Assembly (NCBI RefSeq): GCF_001426565.1
Contig: NZ_LMFA01000004.1
Coordinates: 1-64,000, forward strand
Direction of reading: 5' to 3'
Length of the DNA stretch: 64,000 nucleotides
Origin: Rhizobium sp. Root482
Lineage (GTDB): Bacteria > Pseudomonadota > Alphaproteobacteria > Rhizobiales > Rhizobiaceae
A program made the translations under genes and the position numbers. This document shows, one piece after another, positions 18,632 to 27,015 of this stretch (positions within the stretch are counted from its first letter, which is position 1; every line of letters begins with the position of its first letter). Below the pieces are notes generated by a model, which saw only the letters and a list, made by a program, of their open reading frames with translations, was not told where the DNA came from and made no database searches.

Positions 18632-19149
18632 GGCAGATCCGTTTCCTCAAGCTTGTCCAGCACCATGAAATGGGCCGGACCGTAAATGGAATGACGCCTG
18701 TCCAGAAAGCGGAAGCCTGCTTTCTCATAGGCGCGAATGGCTTGCGCATTTTCAGGATCGGGATCGATCACGATGCGCGCCGCACCGGCGGCAAAACGTT
18801 CTAAGCAGAACAGGCGGACGATCGCGCTGCCGTGGCCCTTCCCGGTCAGTTCCGGATCGCCAATCGAAATATCGATCCCGAGCGTGCCGGGCGGCTGGTC
18901 GCGATAGGGGTGATCCTCTTCCAGGTGCGGGTCATAACATTGCAGATAGGCAATCGGCCTTCCGTCCAGCTCGACCATTAGCGGGCGTGTTTCGACGCTG
19001 GTCATGGCCTGCTCGATGCTCGCCAACTCTTTTTCCGGTTCGCCCCACCATCTTGCGACATGCGGCTGCGCCAGCCAGAGGCCAAGCAGCGGGAAATCCT
19101 CCCGTCGCAGATCGCGAAAATGGTAGCGGGGCGAAGGATCAGCCTGCAT
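18628..19149 (-). CDS. GNAT family N-acetyltransferase inserted between hslV and hslU
   Basis: About 173 residues with the GNAT core: acetyl-CoA binding loop [17 protein letters not shown] (Q/RxxGxG/A type) and the C-terminal [15 protein letters not shown]. The N-terminal half ([26 protein letters not shown]) resembles aminoglycoside 6'-N-acetyltransferases and siderophore-biosynthesis acetylases, so automated tools may call it AacA-like. No resistance role should be assumed. The chosen ATG at 19149 overlaps the end of hslV by 11 bases, and the stop overlaps hslU, so all three are translationally linked. Substrate unknown. Confidence 0.85.
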   Translation of the reverse strand: MQADPSPRYHFRDLRREDFPLLGLWLAQPHVARWWGEPEKELASIEQAMTSVETRPLMVELDGRPIAYLQCYDPHLEEDHPYRDQPPGTLGIDISIGDPELTGKGHGSAIVRLFCLERFAAGAARIVIDPDPENAQAIRAYEKAGFRFLDRRHSIYGPAHFMVLDKLEETDLP

Positions 19150-19663
19150 CGAGCGTTTCGACGACGATATTGCCATTGGTATAGACGCAGATATCTCCGG
19201 CGATTTCCATGGCGCGACGGGCGATCTCCTCGGCGGATTTATCGGTATCCATCAGGGCGCGGGCGGCGGCAAAGGCATAATTGCCGCCCGAACCGATGGC
19301 GATCGTGCCGTGCTCGGGCTCCAGCACATCGCCATTGCCGGTGATGGCGAGTGTGATCGTCTTGTCGGCGACCAGCATCATGGCTTCGAGATTGCGCAGA
19401 TATTTGTTGGTGCGCCAGTCCTTGGCAAGCTCGACGGCGGCGCGCATCAGCTGGTCGGGATATTGTTCGAGCTTGGATTCCAGCCGCTCCAGAAGCGTGA
19501 AGGCATCGGCGGTGGCGCCGGCGAAACCGGCGATCACCTCGCCCTTGCCGAGACGGCGGACCTTGCGGGCATTGCCCTTCATCACGGTCTGGCCAAGGCT
19601 GACCTGGCCATCGCCCGCCATGACCACCTGTCCGTCCTTGCGGACCGTAATAATCGTTGTCAT
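19139..19663 (-). CDS. hslV: ATP-dependent protease peptidase subunit HslV (ClpQ)
   Basis: A 174-residue proteasome-like Thr peptidase. Translation from the ATG at 19663 gives [20 protein letters not shown], leaving Thr2 as the catalytic N-terminal nucleophile after Met removal; a GTG three codons upstream would bury it and is rejected. The conserved [20 protein letters not shown] and [15 protein letters not shown] segments are present. First gene of the hslV-GNAT-hslU operon. A plausible minus-strand sigma70-like promoter lies at 19726-19753. Confidence 0.98.
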   Translation of the reverse strand: MTTIITVRKDGQVVMAGDGQVSLGQTVMKGNARKVRRLGKGEVIAGFAGATADAFTLLERLESKLEQYPDQLMRAAVELAKDWRTNKYLRNLEAMMLVADKTITLAITGNGDVLEPEHGTIAIGSGGNYAFAAARALMDTDKSAEEIARRAMEIAGDICVYTNGNIVVETLDAG

Positions 19664-19725
19664 GAATACCACCCTGCCCGGATACCGGGCTCTTGCGAGG
19701 GCCGCATCCCGGCCCTGTCAGAGCC

Positions 19726-19753
19726 TATGTAAGTGCGCTTTTGCCGATTGCAA
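19726..19753 (-). promoter_or_regulatory. Candidate hslV promoter
   Basis: On the minus strand TTGCAA (19753-19748), then a 16-base spacer, then TACATA (19731-19726), ending about 63 bases before the hslV ATG. No clear RpoH-type -35/-10 pair was seen, although heat-shock control would be expected for this operon. Confidence 0.3.
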
Positions 19754-19883
19754 ATAGCCCGGTTTCCTGTCCGCCGGCGCTCGACGCGGCAACCCTTCGC
19801 GCCTGCGAGAATCCTGGCGGCGGTTCTGGATATTTCGCCCACCGCCTGATATGGAGCGGCTCTGTTACATTCGGGAGAAGCTG

Positions 19884-20492
19884 ATGGCGGACGATCAGGC
19901 CATGCGCACCGGCAGCGTGTCGCGCAAGACCAACGAGACCTCGATAACCGTATCCGTCAATATCGACGGCACCGGAACATCCAGGATTTCGACCGGCGTC
20001 GGCTTCTTCGATCATATGCTGGAACAGCTGTCCCGCCATTCGCTGATCGACATGGACATCGTTGCCGAGGGCGATCTTCATATCGACGATCATCACACGG
20101 TGGAAGACACCGGTATCGCCATCGGCCAGGCGCTTTCCAGGGCACTGGGCGACCGGCGCGGCGTCAACCGCTATGCCTCGATCGATCTCGCCATGGACGA
20201 AACGATGACGCGGGCCGCGATCGACCTTTCCGGCCGACCCTTCCTCGTCTGGAACGTCGATTTCTCGGCCCCGAAGATCGGCACATTCGACACCGAACTG
20301 GTTCGCGAATTTTTCCAGGCACTGGCCCAGCACGGCGGCATCACGCTGCATGTGCAGAATATCTACGGCGCCAACAACCACCATATTTCCGAGACCTGTT
20401 TCAAGGCCGTTGCCCGGGTGCTTCGCACCGCAACGGAGATCGATCCGCGCCAGGCAGGCCGTGTCCCCTCCACCAAGGGAACGCTGGTCTGA
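19884..20492 (+). CDS. hisB: Imidazoleglycerol-phosphate dehydratase
   Basis: A 202-residue enzyme of histidine biosynthesis converting imidazole glycerol phosphate to imidazole acetol phosphate. Metal-binding signatures are [31 protein letters not shown] and [21 protein letters not shown] ribosome site stands just before the ATG at 19884; the upstream ATG at 19851 lacks one. It is a single-domain HisB, as in most alphaproteobacteria, without the phosphatase half of the E. coli protein. First gene of the his cluster and divergent from hslV. Confidence 0.97.
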   Translation: MADDQAMRTGSVSRKTNETSITVSVNIDGTGTSRISTGVGFFDHMLEQLSRHSLIDMDIVAEGDLHIDDHHTVEDTGIAIGQALSRALGDRRGVNRYASIDLAMDETMTRAAIDLSGRPFLVWNVDFSAPKIGTFDTELVREFFQALAQHGGITLHVQNIYGANNHHISETCFKAVARVLRTATEIDPRQAGRVPSTKGTLV

Positions 20493-20517
20493 CCCGCCAT
20501 AGCGAAAGTCGGCCGAC

Positions 20518-20991
20518 ATGACCTCCTATCTGGTCCTGACACCCCCCGGCACCGGCCTGAACGACAAACGGGCGCGCTTCATCGCCGACCGCTTTTCCTG
20601 GCTGGCCTTCCTGTTCCCGGCGATCTGGCTGCTCGTAAAGCGGCAATGGCTCGCCGGCATCGGTCTTGCCGTCTTGCAGATCGCGGTGGCAGTGCTTACC
20701 TCGGCGCCGGGCGTCATGCTGGCGGGCCTGCTGATCGAGCTTTCGCTGCGCCTCTTGGTGGCGCTCGAAGGCCCCGCCTTCGTCGTCCGCCGCCTGGAAG
20801 CGCGCGGCTGGGTGCTGCAATCCGTCGTGACCGCCGATGATCTGGCGACCGCGGAAATGATCTACGACACACAGGCCGAGGTGACCGTGGCCGCCGACGA
20901 CTGGCAACGCCCGGCACTGCCGGCAACCACCGACAGACCCGCCGGCGGCAAGGCTGCCTTCGGCCTGTTCGAGACCTATGGAGAACGCTGA
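20518..20991 (+). CDS. DUF2628 family membrane protein in the his operon
   Basis: A 157-residue protein with three hydrophobic stretches between residues 28 and 85 ([55 protein letters not shown]) and a cytosolic tail. The opening [11 protein letters not shown] and the helix arrangement match DUF2628, a family with no assigned function that recurs at this position in rhizobial his clusters. Its stop overlaps hisH by one base, so it is part of the operon. A role in histidine synthesis is not evident; membrane tethering or simple co-expression are both possible. Confidence 0.8.
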   Translation: MTSYLVLTPPGTGLNDKRARFIADRFSWLAFLFPAIWLLVKRQWLAGIGLAVLQIAVAVLTSAPGVMLAGLLIELSLRLLVALEGPAFVVRRLEARGWVLQSVVTADDLATAEMIYDTQAEVTVAADDWQRPALPATTDRPAGGKAAFGLFETYGER

Positions 20992-21641
20992 TGCGCGTGG
21001 CGATCATCGATTATGGATCCGGCAATCTGCGCTCGGCCACCAAAGCCTTCGAGCGTGCCGCCCGCGAGGCCGGCATTAAGGCTGAGATCGACCTGACCGA
21101 CAGGCCCGAGCGCGTGGCGAGCGCCGACCGGATCGTCCTGCCCGGCGTGGGCGCCTATGCCGATTGCCGGCGTGGCCTCGATGCGGTTGATGGCATGGGC
21201 GAGGCGCTTATCGAGGCGGTGGAGAAATCGGCCCGGCCGTTTCTCGGCATCTGCGTCGGCATGCAGCTGATGTCGTCGCGCGGGCTTGAAAAGACCACGA
21301 CCCAGGGCTTCGGCTGGATCAAGGGCGACGTGGTGGACATCCTGCCCTCCGATCCCGCCCTGAAGATCCCGCAGATCGGCTGGAACACGCTGGACCTGGT
21401 AAAGCCGCATCCGCTGTTTGACGGCATCAGGACCGGGGCGGAGGGGCTGCACGCCTATTTCGTGCATTCCTATCACCTCGCCGTCGAAAATCCGGACGAC
21501 CTGATCGCCACCACCTCCTATGGCGGCGCGGTCACCGCCTTCGTCGCCAGCGGCAACAGGGCCGGCGCGCAGTTCCACCCCGAAAAGAGCCAGACGCTCG
21601 GCCTTGCCCTGATTTCCAATTTCCTCCGCTGGAAGCCCTGA
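20991..21641 (+). CDS. hisH: Imidazole glycerol phosphate synthase, glutaminase subunit
   Basis: A 216-residue class I glutamine amidotransferase that supplies ammonia to HisF. The nucleophile lies in [11 protein letters not shown] (Cys), and the His-Glu pair in QFHPEKSQ completes the triad. The glycine-rich oxyanion strand LPGVGAY is present. The start overlaps the DUF2628 stop, and hisA begins two bases after this stop. Confidence 0.97.
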   Translation: MRVAIIDYGSGNLRSATKAFERAAREAGIKAEIDLTDRPERVASADRIVLPGVGAYADCRRGLDAVDGMGEALIEAVEKSARPFLGICVGMQLMSSRGLEKTTTQGFGWIKGDVVDILPSDPALKIPQIGWNTLDLVKPHPLFDGIRTGAEGLHAYFVHSYHLAVENPDDLIATTSYGGAVTAFVASGNRAGAQFHPEKSQTLGLALISNFLRWKP

Positions 21642-21642
21642 C

Positions 21643-22386
21643 ATGATCCTTTTTCCCGCCATCGACCTCAAGGACGGCCAGTGCGTGCGCCTCAAGCTCG
21701 GCGACATGGAACAGGCGACCGTTTATAATCCCGATCCCGGTGCGCAGGCGAAAGCCTTCGAGGATCAGGGCTTCGCATGGCTGCATGTGGTCGATCTCAA
21801 CGGCGCCTTCGCCGGCGAAACCGTCAATGGCGCTGCCGTGGACGCGATCCTGAAGGCGACGAAAAACCCGGTGCAGCTCGGCGGTGGCATCCGCACGCTC
21901 GATCATATCGAGAACTGGCTCAGCCGAGGGCTGGCGCGCGTGATTCTGGGGACGGTCGCGGTGCGCGATCCGGCGCTGGTGATTGAAGCCTGCCGTAAAT
22001 TTCCGGGCAAGGTCGCCGTCGGCATCGACGCCAAGGGCGGCAAGGTGGCGGTCGAGGGCTGGGCGGAAGCCTCGGAACTCGGCGTCATCGAGCTTGCCCG
22101 CAAATTCGAAGGCGCAGGGGTCTCGGCGATCATCTATACCGATATCGACCGCGACGGCATCCTCACCGGCATCAACTGGGCCTCGACGCTGGAACTGGCC
22201 GATGCCGTCTCCATTCCCGTGATCGCGTCCGGCGGCCTTGCCTCGATGGACGATATCCGCCGCATGCTGGAGCCGGACTCGGCAAAGCTCGAAGGCGCCA
22301 TTTCCGGCCGAGCGCTCTATGACGGACGCATCGACCCTGCCGAAGCGCTGGCACTGATCGGCAGCACGAAAGGAAAGGCGGCATGA
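21643..22386 (+). CDS. hisA: Phosphoribosylformimino-5-aminoimidazole carboxamide ribotide isomerase
   Basis: A 247-residue (beta-alpha)8 barrel isomerase giving PRFAR. The N-terminal catalytic Asp is in [15 protein letters not shown], the second in [12 protein letters not shown], and the phosphate-binding loops are VQLGGGIRT and [12 protein letters not shown]. Its TGA at 22384-22386 overlaps an ATG at 22383, which is not the start of the full hisF but of a truncated hisF copy (next feature). Confidence 0.97.
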   Translation: MILFPAIDLKDGQCVRLKLGDMEQATVYNPDPGAQAKAFEDQGFAWLHVVDLNGAFAGETVNGAAVDAILKATKNPVQLGGGIRTLDHIENWLSRGLARVILGTVAVRDPALVIEACRKFPGKVAVGIDAKGGKVAVEGWAEASELGVIELARKFEGAGVSAIIYTDIDRDGILTGINWASTLELADAVSIPVIASGGLASMDDIRRMLEPDSAKLEGAISGRALYDGRIDPAEALALIGSTKGKAA

Positions 22387-22493
22387 CTTTGAAAGCCCGC
22401 ATTATCCCCTGCCTTGATGTGAAGGACATGCCGCGACGCCCGCAGCCGCGAAGCGGCGAGGACGCACAAACCAACAAGGAGGCCGTCCTGTGA
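22383..22493 (+). pseudogene. Truncated duplicate of the hisF 5' end (36-codon remnant or leader ORF)
   Basis: The ATG overlaps the hisA stop (ATGA) exactly where hisF would be expected. The first 15 codons encode [15 protein letters not shown], identical to the start of the intact HisF downstream except Ile7 for Val7. At DNA level 10 of 45 bases differ, nearly all at synonymous positions, so the two copies diverged under protein-level selection rather than by a recent slip. The frame then runs into a 62-bp unrelated GC-rich spacer with a small GCCGC-GAA-GCGGC hairpin and ends at TGA 22491-22493, which overlaps the GTG start of hisF. The remnant thus also bridges translation from hisA to hisF. 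Confidence 0.85.
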
Positions 22494-23266
22494 CCCTCAA
22501 AGCCCGCGTCATTCCCTGCCTGGACGTCAAGGACGGCCGTGTCGTCAAGGGCGTCAGCTTCGTCGACCTGGTCGATGCCGGCGATCCGGTGGAATCGGCC
22601 AAGGCCTATGATCTCGCCGGCGCCGACGAGCTCTGTTTCCTCGACATCACTGCTTCTTCCGACAATCGCGACACGATCTTCGATGTGGTGGCCCGCACCG
22701 CCGACCATTGCTTCATGCCGCTGACGGTGGGTGGCGGGGTGCGCGCGGTCGCCGATATCCGCAAACTGCTTCTGGCCGGCGCCGACAAGGTTTCGATCAA
22801 TTCGGCCGCGGTCAGCAATCCCGATTTCGTCGCCGAAGCGGCCGACAAGTTCGGCAACCAGTGCATCGTCGTGTCGATCGATTCGAAGAAGGTGTCGAAA
22901 CCGGGCGAAGAGGAACGCTGGGAGATCTTTACCCATGGCGGGCGGCAGGCGACCGGTATCGATGCCGTTTCCTTTGCGGAAAAGATGGTCAAGCTTGGCG
23001 CCGGCGAATTGCTGCTCACCTCGATGGACCGCGACGGCCAGAAGAGCGGCTATGACATTGCGCTGACCCGCGCGATCGCCGACCGGGTTTCGGTGCCGGT
23101 GATCGCATCGGGCGGCGTCGGCAATCTCGATCATCTGGTCGAGGGCATTCGCGACGGGCATGCGACGGCTGTACTGGCCGCCTCGATCTTCCATTTCGGC
23201 ACCCATAGCGTCGGCGAGGCCAAGCGCTATATGGCGGAACATGGCATCGCCATGCGACTCGATTGA
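22490..23266 (+). CDS. hisF: Imidazole glycerol phosphate synthase, cyclase subunit
   Basis: A 258-residue barrel cyclase partnering HisH. Catalytic Asp residues lie in [13 protein letters not shown] and [12 protein letters not shown]; phosphate loops are VGGGVRAV and VIASGGVGN. The start is GTG with a strong AAGGAGG seven bases upstream; hisF is intact in spite of the duplicated 5' fragment preceding it. Its GTGA overlaps the stop of that fragment. hisE follows after 13 bases. Confidence 0.97.
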   Translation: MTLKARVIPCLDVKDGRVVKGVSFVDLVDAGDPVESAKAYDLAGADELCFLDITASSDNRDTIFDVVARTADHCFMPLTVGGGVRAVADIRKLLLAGADKVSINSAAVSNPDFVAEAADKFGNQCIVVSIDSKKVSKPGEEERWEIFTHGGRQATGIDAVSFAEKMVKLGAGELLLTSMDRDGQKSGYDIALTRAIADRVSVPVIASGGVGNLDHLVEGIRDGHATAVLAASIFHFGTHSVGEAKRYMAEHGIAMRLD

Positions 23267-23279
23267 GGGGAAACGACAG

Positions 23280-23594
23280 ATGACCGAATTCAGCCTGTCC
23301 ACTCTCGAAGCCATCGTGGCGACCCGGGCGCAAGCCTCGCCGGACCATTCCTGGACCGCCAAGCTGGTGCAGCACGGCCAGGCGAAGGCCGCCAAGAAGC
23401 TGGGCGAAGAGGCGGTGGAAACGGTGATCGCCGCGATCTCCAACGACCGGGAAAACCTTGTCGCCGAAAGTGCCGATCTTCTCTATCATCTGATGGTCGT
23501 ATTGAAAATTGCCGATATTCCGTTGCAGGATGTGATGGCGGAACTCGAGAGGCGCACCAGCCAGTCGGGGCTTCAGGAAAAGGCGAGCCGGTAG
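23280..23594 (+). CDS. hisE: Phosphoribosyl-ATP pyrophosphatase
   Basis: A 104-residue single-domain HisE that hydrolyses PR-ATP to PR-AMP. The MazG-like acidic helices are [15 protein letters not shown] and [16 protein letters not shown], supplying the Mg-binding Glu and Asp residues. The frame is open further upstream to 23160 but that part overlaps hisF; ATG 23280 has GAGGGG nearby. coaA begins seven bases downstream, the usual rhizobial arrangement. Confidence 0.96.
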   Translation: MTEFSLSTLEAIVATRAQASPDHSWTAKLVQHGQAKAAKKLGEEAVETVIAAISNDRENLVAESADLLYHLMVVLKIADIPLQDVMAELERRTSQSGLQEKASR

Positions 23595-23601
23595 ACCGTT
23601 C

Positions 23602-24597
23602 ATGACCATTGTCGCACAAGACATTCCGCCGGCCGATATTCCGGACCATTTCGACAACAGGGATTATTCGCCCTATCGCTTCTTTTCGGCGGAGGAATGG
23701 TCGCATTTCCGGGCCGATACACCGCTTACCCTGTCGGCCGACGAGGTTCGCCGCCTGCGCTCGCTGAACGACCCGATCGATCTCGACGAGGTGCGGCGCA
23801 TCTACCTGTCGCTGTCGCGGCTGCTTTCGACCCATGTGGAATCCTCGCAGCGGCTGTTTGCGCAGCGCCAGCAGTTCCTCAGCATGTCCGACGACACCAA
23901 GACCCCCTTCGTCATCGGCATTGCCGGTTCCGTCGCCGTCGGGAAATCGACCACCGCGCGCATTCTCGCCGAGCTTCTGTCGCGCTGGCCGTCCAGCCCG
24001 AAGGTCGACCTGGTGACCACCGACGGCTTCCTCTATCCCAATGCGGTGCTGCTGCGGGACAACATGATGGACCGCAAGGGCTTTCCCGAGAGCTACGATA
24101 TCGGCGCGCTGCTGCGCTTCCTGTCGGCGATCAAGGCGGGACAACCCAACGTCAGGGCACCGTCCTATTCGCACCTGACCTATGACGTGCTGCCCGACCA
24201 GTTCCAGACCGTCGACCGGCCGGATATCCTCATTTTCGAAGGCATCAACGTGCTGCAGTCGCGCAACCTGCCGGCCGACGGCAAGATCGTGCCGATGGTG
24301 TCCGATTTCTTCGATTTCTCGATCTATATCGATGCCGAGGAAAGCCTCATCCACACCTGGTACGTCAATCGCTTCATGCGGCTGCGCCAGACCGCCTTCC
24401 GCGATCCGGACTCCTTCTTCCGGCGCTATTCCGAGGTGAGCGAGGACGAAGCGCTGGCGATTGCCGAAGGGCTCTGGCGCAATATCAACCTGAAGAATCT
24501 GCGCCAGAACATCCTGCCGACACGGCCCCGCGCCGACCTGATCCTGCAGAAGGGCCAGAACCACCTGACCGAGACTGTGGCGCTACGCAAGCTGTGA
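23602..24597 (+). CDS. coaA: Type I pantothenate kinase
   Basis: A 331-residue kinase that phosphorylates pantothenate, the first committed step of coenzyme A synthesis. The P-loop is [17 protein letters not shown]. Further CoaA hallmarks are [12 protein letters not shown] near the N-terminus, TTDGFLYPN, the ESYD-type substrate loop ([14 protein letters not shown]), and [12 protein letters not shown]. Probably cotranscribed with hisE. The RIME-like copy C follows the stop. Confidence 0.97.
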   Translation: MTIVAQDIPPADIPDHFDNRDYSPYRFFSAEEWSHFRADTPLTLSADEVRRLRSLNDPIDLDEVRRIYLSLSRLLSTHVESSQRLFAQRQQFLSMSDDTKTPFVIGIAGSVAVGKSTTARILAELLSRWPSSPKVDLVTTDGFLYPNAVLLRDNMMDRKGFPESYDIGALLRFLSAIKAGQPNVRAPSYSHLTYDVLPDQFQTVDRPDILIFEGINVLQSRNLPADGKIVPMVSDFFDFSIYIDAEESLIHTWYVNRFMRLRQTAFRDPDSFFRRYSEVSEDEALAIAEGLWRNINLKNLRQNILPTRPRADLILQKGQNHLTETVALRKL

Positions 24598-24636
24598 AAC
24601 ACGGGATCATCGCCGATTGGGAATGCGGGCAGAGAT

Positions 24637-24795
24637 CGCCCCTCATCCGCCCTATCGGGCACCTTCTCCCCGCTTGCGGGGAGAAGGGACAAAACGGCCA
24701 ACTCCGTCGTCCCTCCGCGCCTATGGGAAAAGGGCCAGCGTCAGACTCCGTAGTCCCCTCTCCCCGCCTGCGGGGAGAGGGCTAGGGTGAGGGGC
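24637..24795. repeat. RIME-like intergenic palindromic repeat, copy C
   Basis: Two palindromic modules: CTTCTCCCC-GCTTGC-GGGGAGAAG at 24663-24687 and CCTCTCCCC-GCCTGC-GGGGAGAGG at 24757-24781, with outer words CCCCTCATCCG and GGGTGAGGGG and about 70 bp between. The modules are more divergent from copies A and B than those are from each other. It lies between convergent coaA and the AlkB-like gene, where it could act as a bidirectional terminator or mRNA end. Confidence 0.72.
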
Positions 24796-24812
24796 TTATC
24801 CATACGACTGTT

Positions 24813-25424
24813 TCAGGCCGTCACGCGGCGGAGCGTCAGGTTGATGCGGCCGCCGCTTTTCAGGAGCGTCGAGGTGCCGGGATAGATCCTGTCGACGCCG
24901 TGGAAGGCAAGGCGCCCCTCGCCGCCGAGAACGACGACATCGCCGCTTGCCAGCTTGAACGACAGGGTCCCCTCGCCGCGCTCCCGCCCGCCGACGCGAA
25001 ACAGGCAGCTGTCGCCGAGCGAGATGGACACGACCGGCGTTTCAAGATCTTCCTCGTCGCGGTCCTGATGAAGGCCCATGCGCGCCTCCGGCGCATAGAA
25101 ATTGACGAGACAGGCCTGCGGCTCCTTCGGCGAACCGGAAACGGCATGCCAGATGTCAAGCAGGCTTTCCGGCATGGCAGGCCAGGGCCTGCCGGTGACG
25201 GGATGTCCCGGCTGATAACGATAGCCGCGCTCCTTGTCCGTCACCCAGCCGAGCGCACCGCAATTCGTCATGCGGACCGAAAGCGGCTTCCCGGTGCGCG
25301 GCATGGCGGGCACGTAGAGCGGTGCTTCGACGACGACGGCGCGGATCGCCTCGACCAGCTTTTCCTGGCCTTGCCGGTCAAGGAAGCCCGGAAGATGGCG
25401 GATGCCCTTGGGGAGAGCCTTCAT
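24813..25424 (-). CDS. alkB: AlkB family alpha-ketoglutarate-dependent dioxygenase
   Basis: A 203-residue Fe(II)/2-oxoglutarate dioxygenase for oxidative removal of N-alkyl lesions from nucleic acids. Iron ligands are the HxD pair in GLHQDRDEED and the distal His in RLAFHGVDRIYPG; 2-oxoglutarate is held by the Arg residues in GGRINLTLRRV. The N-terminal half (GYRYQPGHPVTGRPWPAMPE) matches bacterial AlkB. No ada gene is adjacent. It is followed on the same strand by no gene before the repeat. Confidence 0.92.
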   Translation of the reverse strand: MKALPKGIRHLPGFLDRQGQEKLVEAIRAVVVEAPLYVPAMPRTGKPLSVRMTNCGALGWVTDKERGYRYQPGHPVTGRPWPAMPESLLDIWHAVSGSPKEPQACLVNFYAPEARMGLHQDRDEEDLETPVVSISLGDSCLFRVGGRERGEGTLSFKLASGDVVVLGGEGRLAFHGVDRIYPGTSTLLKSGGRINLTLRRVTA

Positions 25425-25430
25425 CGGGCT

Positions 25431-25871
25431 CTATTCCATGCCGATCACGGCCGGCGGTACGCCATAGCGCTGCGGCCACACGGCATATCCGACATCCGTC
25501 AGGCCGACCATGTGATCGATCATGTTCCAGCGCCCGGAGTGGAAAGCCATCAGCGCATAGACGGTCAGCCCGTCCATGATGTCGGTTTCACCGTTAAAGC
25601 CGGTTTCCTGCGGATCGATCGCGCCGCCGCCCGGCCGCTGCGGCTCGGCCTGGACAAAGGCCCAGTCGGGCGAGGCGCGCAGGGTCGTCACCACGAATTC
25701 CACGGGTCCGCGCATTTCCGCCTCGACGGCAGGCCGCAACGCATCGAGGATGGCCGCGCGCTCGGCCGATCCCTTGGCCGGCTCGCGAAGCGTCTGCGCC
25801 AGCGCAATACCGCCCGGTACCGACAGCATTGCTGCGAGAAACAGGGCGAAAATTGCGCCGGCTTTTCTCAC
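25431..25871 (-). CDS. Conserved secreted hypothetical protein
   Basis: A 146-residue protein with a clear signal peptide (MRKAGAIFALFLAAMLSVPG, cleavage near ALA-QT). The mature part has ILDALRPAVEAEMRGPVEFVVTTLRASPDWAFVQAEPQRPG-type sequence, a pattern of small periplasmic proteins common in rhizobia; residues ALMAFHSGRWNMIDHMVGLTDVGYAVWP form the conserved C-terminal part. No catalytic motif is recognised. It lies six bases upstream of alkB on the same strand and two bases after the LysM gene, so it belongs to that transcription unit. Function unknown. Confidence 0.75.
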   Translation of the reverse strand: MRKAGAIFALFLAAMLSVPGGIALAQTLREPAKGSAERAAILDALRPAVEAEMRGPVEFVVTTLRASPDWAFVQAEPQRPGGGAIDPQETGFNGETDIMDGLTVYALMAFHSGRWNMIDHMVGLTDVGYAVWPQRYGVPPAVIGME

Positions 25872-25873
25872 GG

Positions 25874-26350
25874 TCAGGCCTGGGCGAGATCGGGGATGCG
25901 CAGCACCTGGCCGGCATAGATCTTATCGGGATGTGTCAGCATCGGCTTGTTGGCCTCGAAGATGACGGTGTTCTTGGCGCCCTTGCCCTTGCCATATTGC
26001 GCCTCGGCGATCTTCCAGAGATTGTCGCCCTTCTTCACCGTGTAGAAGACCGGCGCCTTTGCCGGCGCGGGCGCCGACGTCGCCGCGTCCGTAACCTTCA
26101 GTTCGGAGGCTTCCACCTGCGAGATGCCCAGCGTATTGCCGACGGCGACGACGGCCTTTTCGAAGGCGGACTGGTCCTTCACCACGCCGGACAGCACGAT
26201 CTTGTCGCCCTTTACCGCGACGTCGACCTTGTCGGTTCCGAGATCGTGGGAAGAAAGCTCCTTCTTCACGGCCTCGACATCGGGCGCATCGTCATCGCCG
26301 CCGATACCGAGCTTCTTGCCGGCATTCTTGATAAAGCTGAACAGACCCAT
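25874..26350 (-). CDS. BON and LysM domain protein (peptidoglycan-binding, YgaU/LysM type)
   Basis: A 158-residue protein without a signal peptide, starting MGLFSFIKNAGKKLG, as in the E. coli YgaU/Kbp family of potassium- and peptidoglycan-associated proteins. A BON domain covers about residues 25-85 (DVAVKGDKIVLSGVVKDQS), and a LysM domain about 105-155 (YTVKKGDNLWKIAEAQYG). The ATG at 26350 is the family-typical start; the upstream frame to 26410 is Cys-rich and unlikely. First gene of a minus-strand unit with the secreted hypothetical protein and alkB. Confidence 0.88.
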   Translation of the reverse strand: MGLFSFIKNAGKKLGIGGDDDAPDVEAVKKELSSHDLGTDKVDVAVKGDKIVLSGVVKDQSAFEKAVVAVGNTLGISQVEASELKVTDAATSAPAPAKAPVFYTVKKGDNLWKIAEAQYGKGKGAKNTVIFEANKPMLTHPDKIYAGQVLRIPDLAQA

Positions 26351-26449
26351 CGCACTTCTCCTTGGCGTGTTGCTCCAGCCTAACAGAGCGCAGCAGGGGC
26401 AGGAAAACAAGGGCCCGGAAAAAAGAGGCGGTAAAAATTGAGGTTTCTC

Positions 26450-26884
26450 TCAATCGTCCTGCGGGCGGCCGCGCATCTTCTTGACTTCGCCGCGCCCGGT
26501 CTTCTCCTTTAGCCGGCGCTCGATCGAGCCTTTCGTCGGCCGGGTTTTGCGGCGCGGCGGCGGCGGTGGTTCGGCGGCCTTGAGGATCAGTTCCTTCAAC
26601 CGGTCGCGCGCATCCTCGCGGTTGCGCTCCTGGCTGCGGAAGCGATTGGCCTCGATCATCAGCACGCCGTCCTTGGAAACCCGGCGGCCGGCAAGCTTGA
26701 TGGCATTGTCACGCACCCGTTCCGGCAGGGCCGGCGAGGTGGAGATGCCGTAGAACAGCTGCACCGCGGTGGAGACCTTGTTGACATTCTGCCCGCCTGG
26801 CCCACCGGCCAGCACGAATTGCTCGGTCAGTTCCCAGCCGGCAATGATGATGCGGTCATTGATATGAAGCGGTTCGCTGGCCAT
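26450..26884 (-). CDS. arfB: Alternative ribosome-rescue factor ArfB (YaeJ type)
   Basis: A 144-residue peptidyl-tRNA hydrolase that rescues stalled ribosomes. The catalytic GGQ sits in LAGGPGGQNVNKVST, and the basic C-terminal tail (RRKTRPTKGSIERRLKEKTGRGEVKK) is the part that enters the empty mRNA channel in this family. It is much shorter than release factors RF1/RF2 because it lacks the codon-recognition domain. ATG 26884 begins MASEPLHINDRI; the open frame beyond it is not family-like. Confidence 0.94.
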   Translation of the reverse strand: MASEPLHINDRIIIAGWELTEQFVLAGGPGGQNVNKVSTAVQLFYGISTSPALPERVRDNAIKLAGRRVSKDGVLMIEANRFRSQERNREDARDRLKELILKAAEPPPPPRRKTRPTKGSIERRLKEKTGRGEVKKMRGRPQDD

Positions 26885-26944
26885 GAGTCTGATCCTTTCC
26901 TGCTCTATCTCACAGGTCGGGCCCTCTGAAAACGCATGACAGGC

Positions 26945-26980
26945 CGAATAAAGAAAACCCGGCGCTTTCGAGCCGGGTTT
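26945..26980 (-). terminator. Rho-independent terminator of pckA
   Basis: Inverted repeat AAACCCGGC (26955-26963) and GCCGGGTTT (26972-26980) with an eight-base loop. Read on the minus strand the stem is followed by TTTTCTTT. It lies 36 bases after the pckA stop. Confidence 0.85.
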
Positions 26981-27015
26981 CACGTGAATCAGTGCCTGCG
27001 ATTTATAGAGGTTTT

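Noticed and set aside
18628-19149. Aminoglycoside resistance gene (aac(6')-like)
   Set aside because: Similarity is limited to the general GNAT fold and an N-terminal WWG-type segment; its location inside the hslVU operon argues for a housekeeping role.
22383-22493. hisF as a frameshifted or broken gene
   Set aside because: The downstream hisF from GTG 22490 is full length with a strong ribosome site, so the gene is intact. The upstream piece is a separate duplicated fragment, not a sequencing frameshift of one gene.
9944-24795. CRISPR array or transposon ends
   Set aside because: The three repeats are isolated, thousands of bases apart, palindromic and without regular spacers, target-site duplications or transposase genes. 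They fit intergenic mosaic repeats instead.
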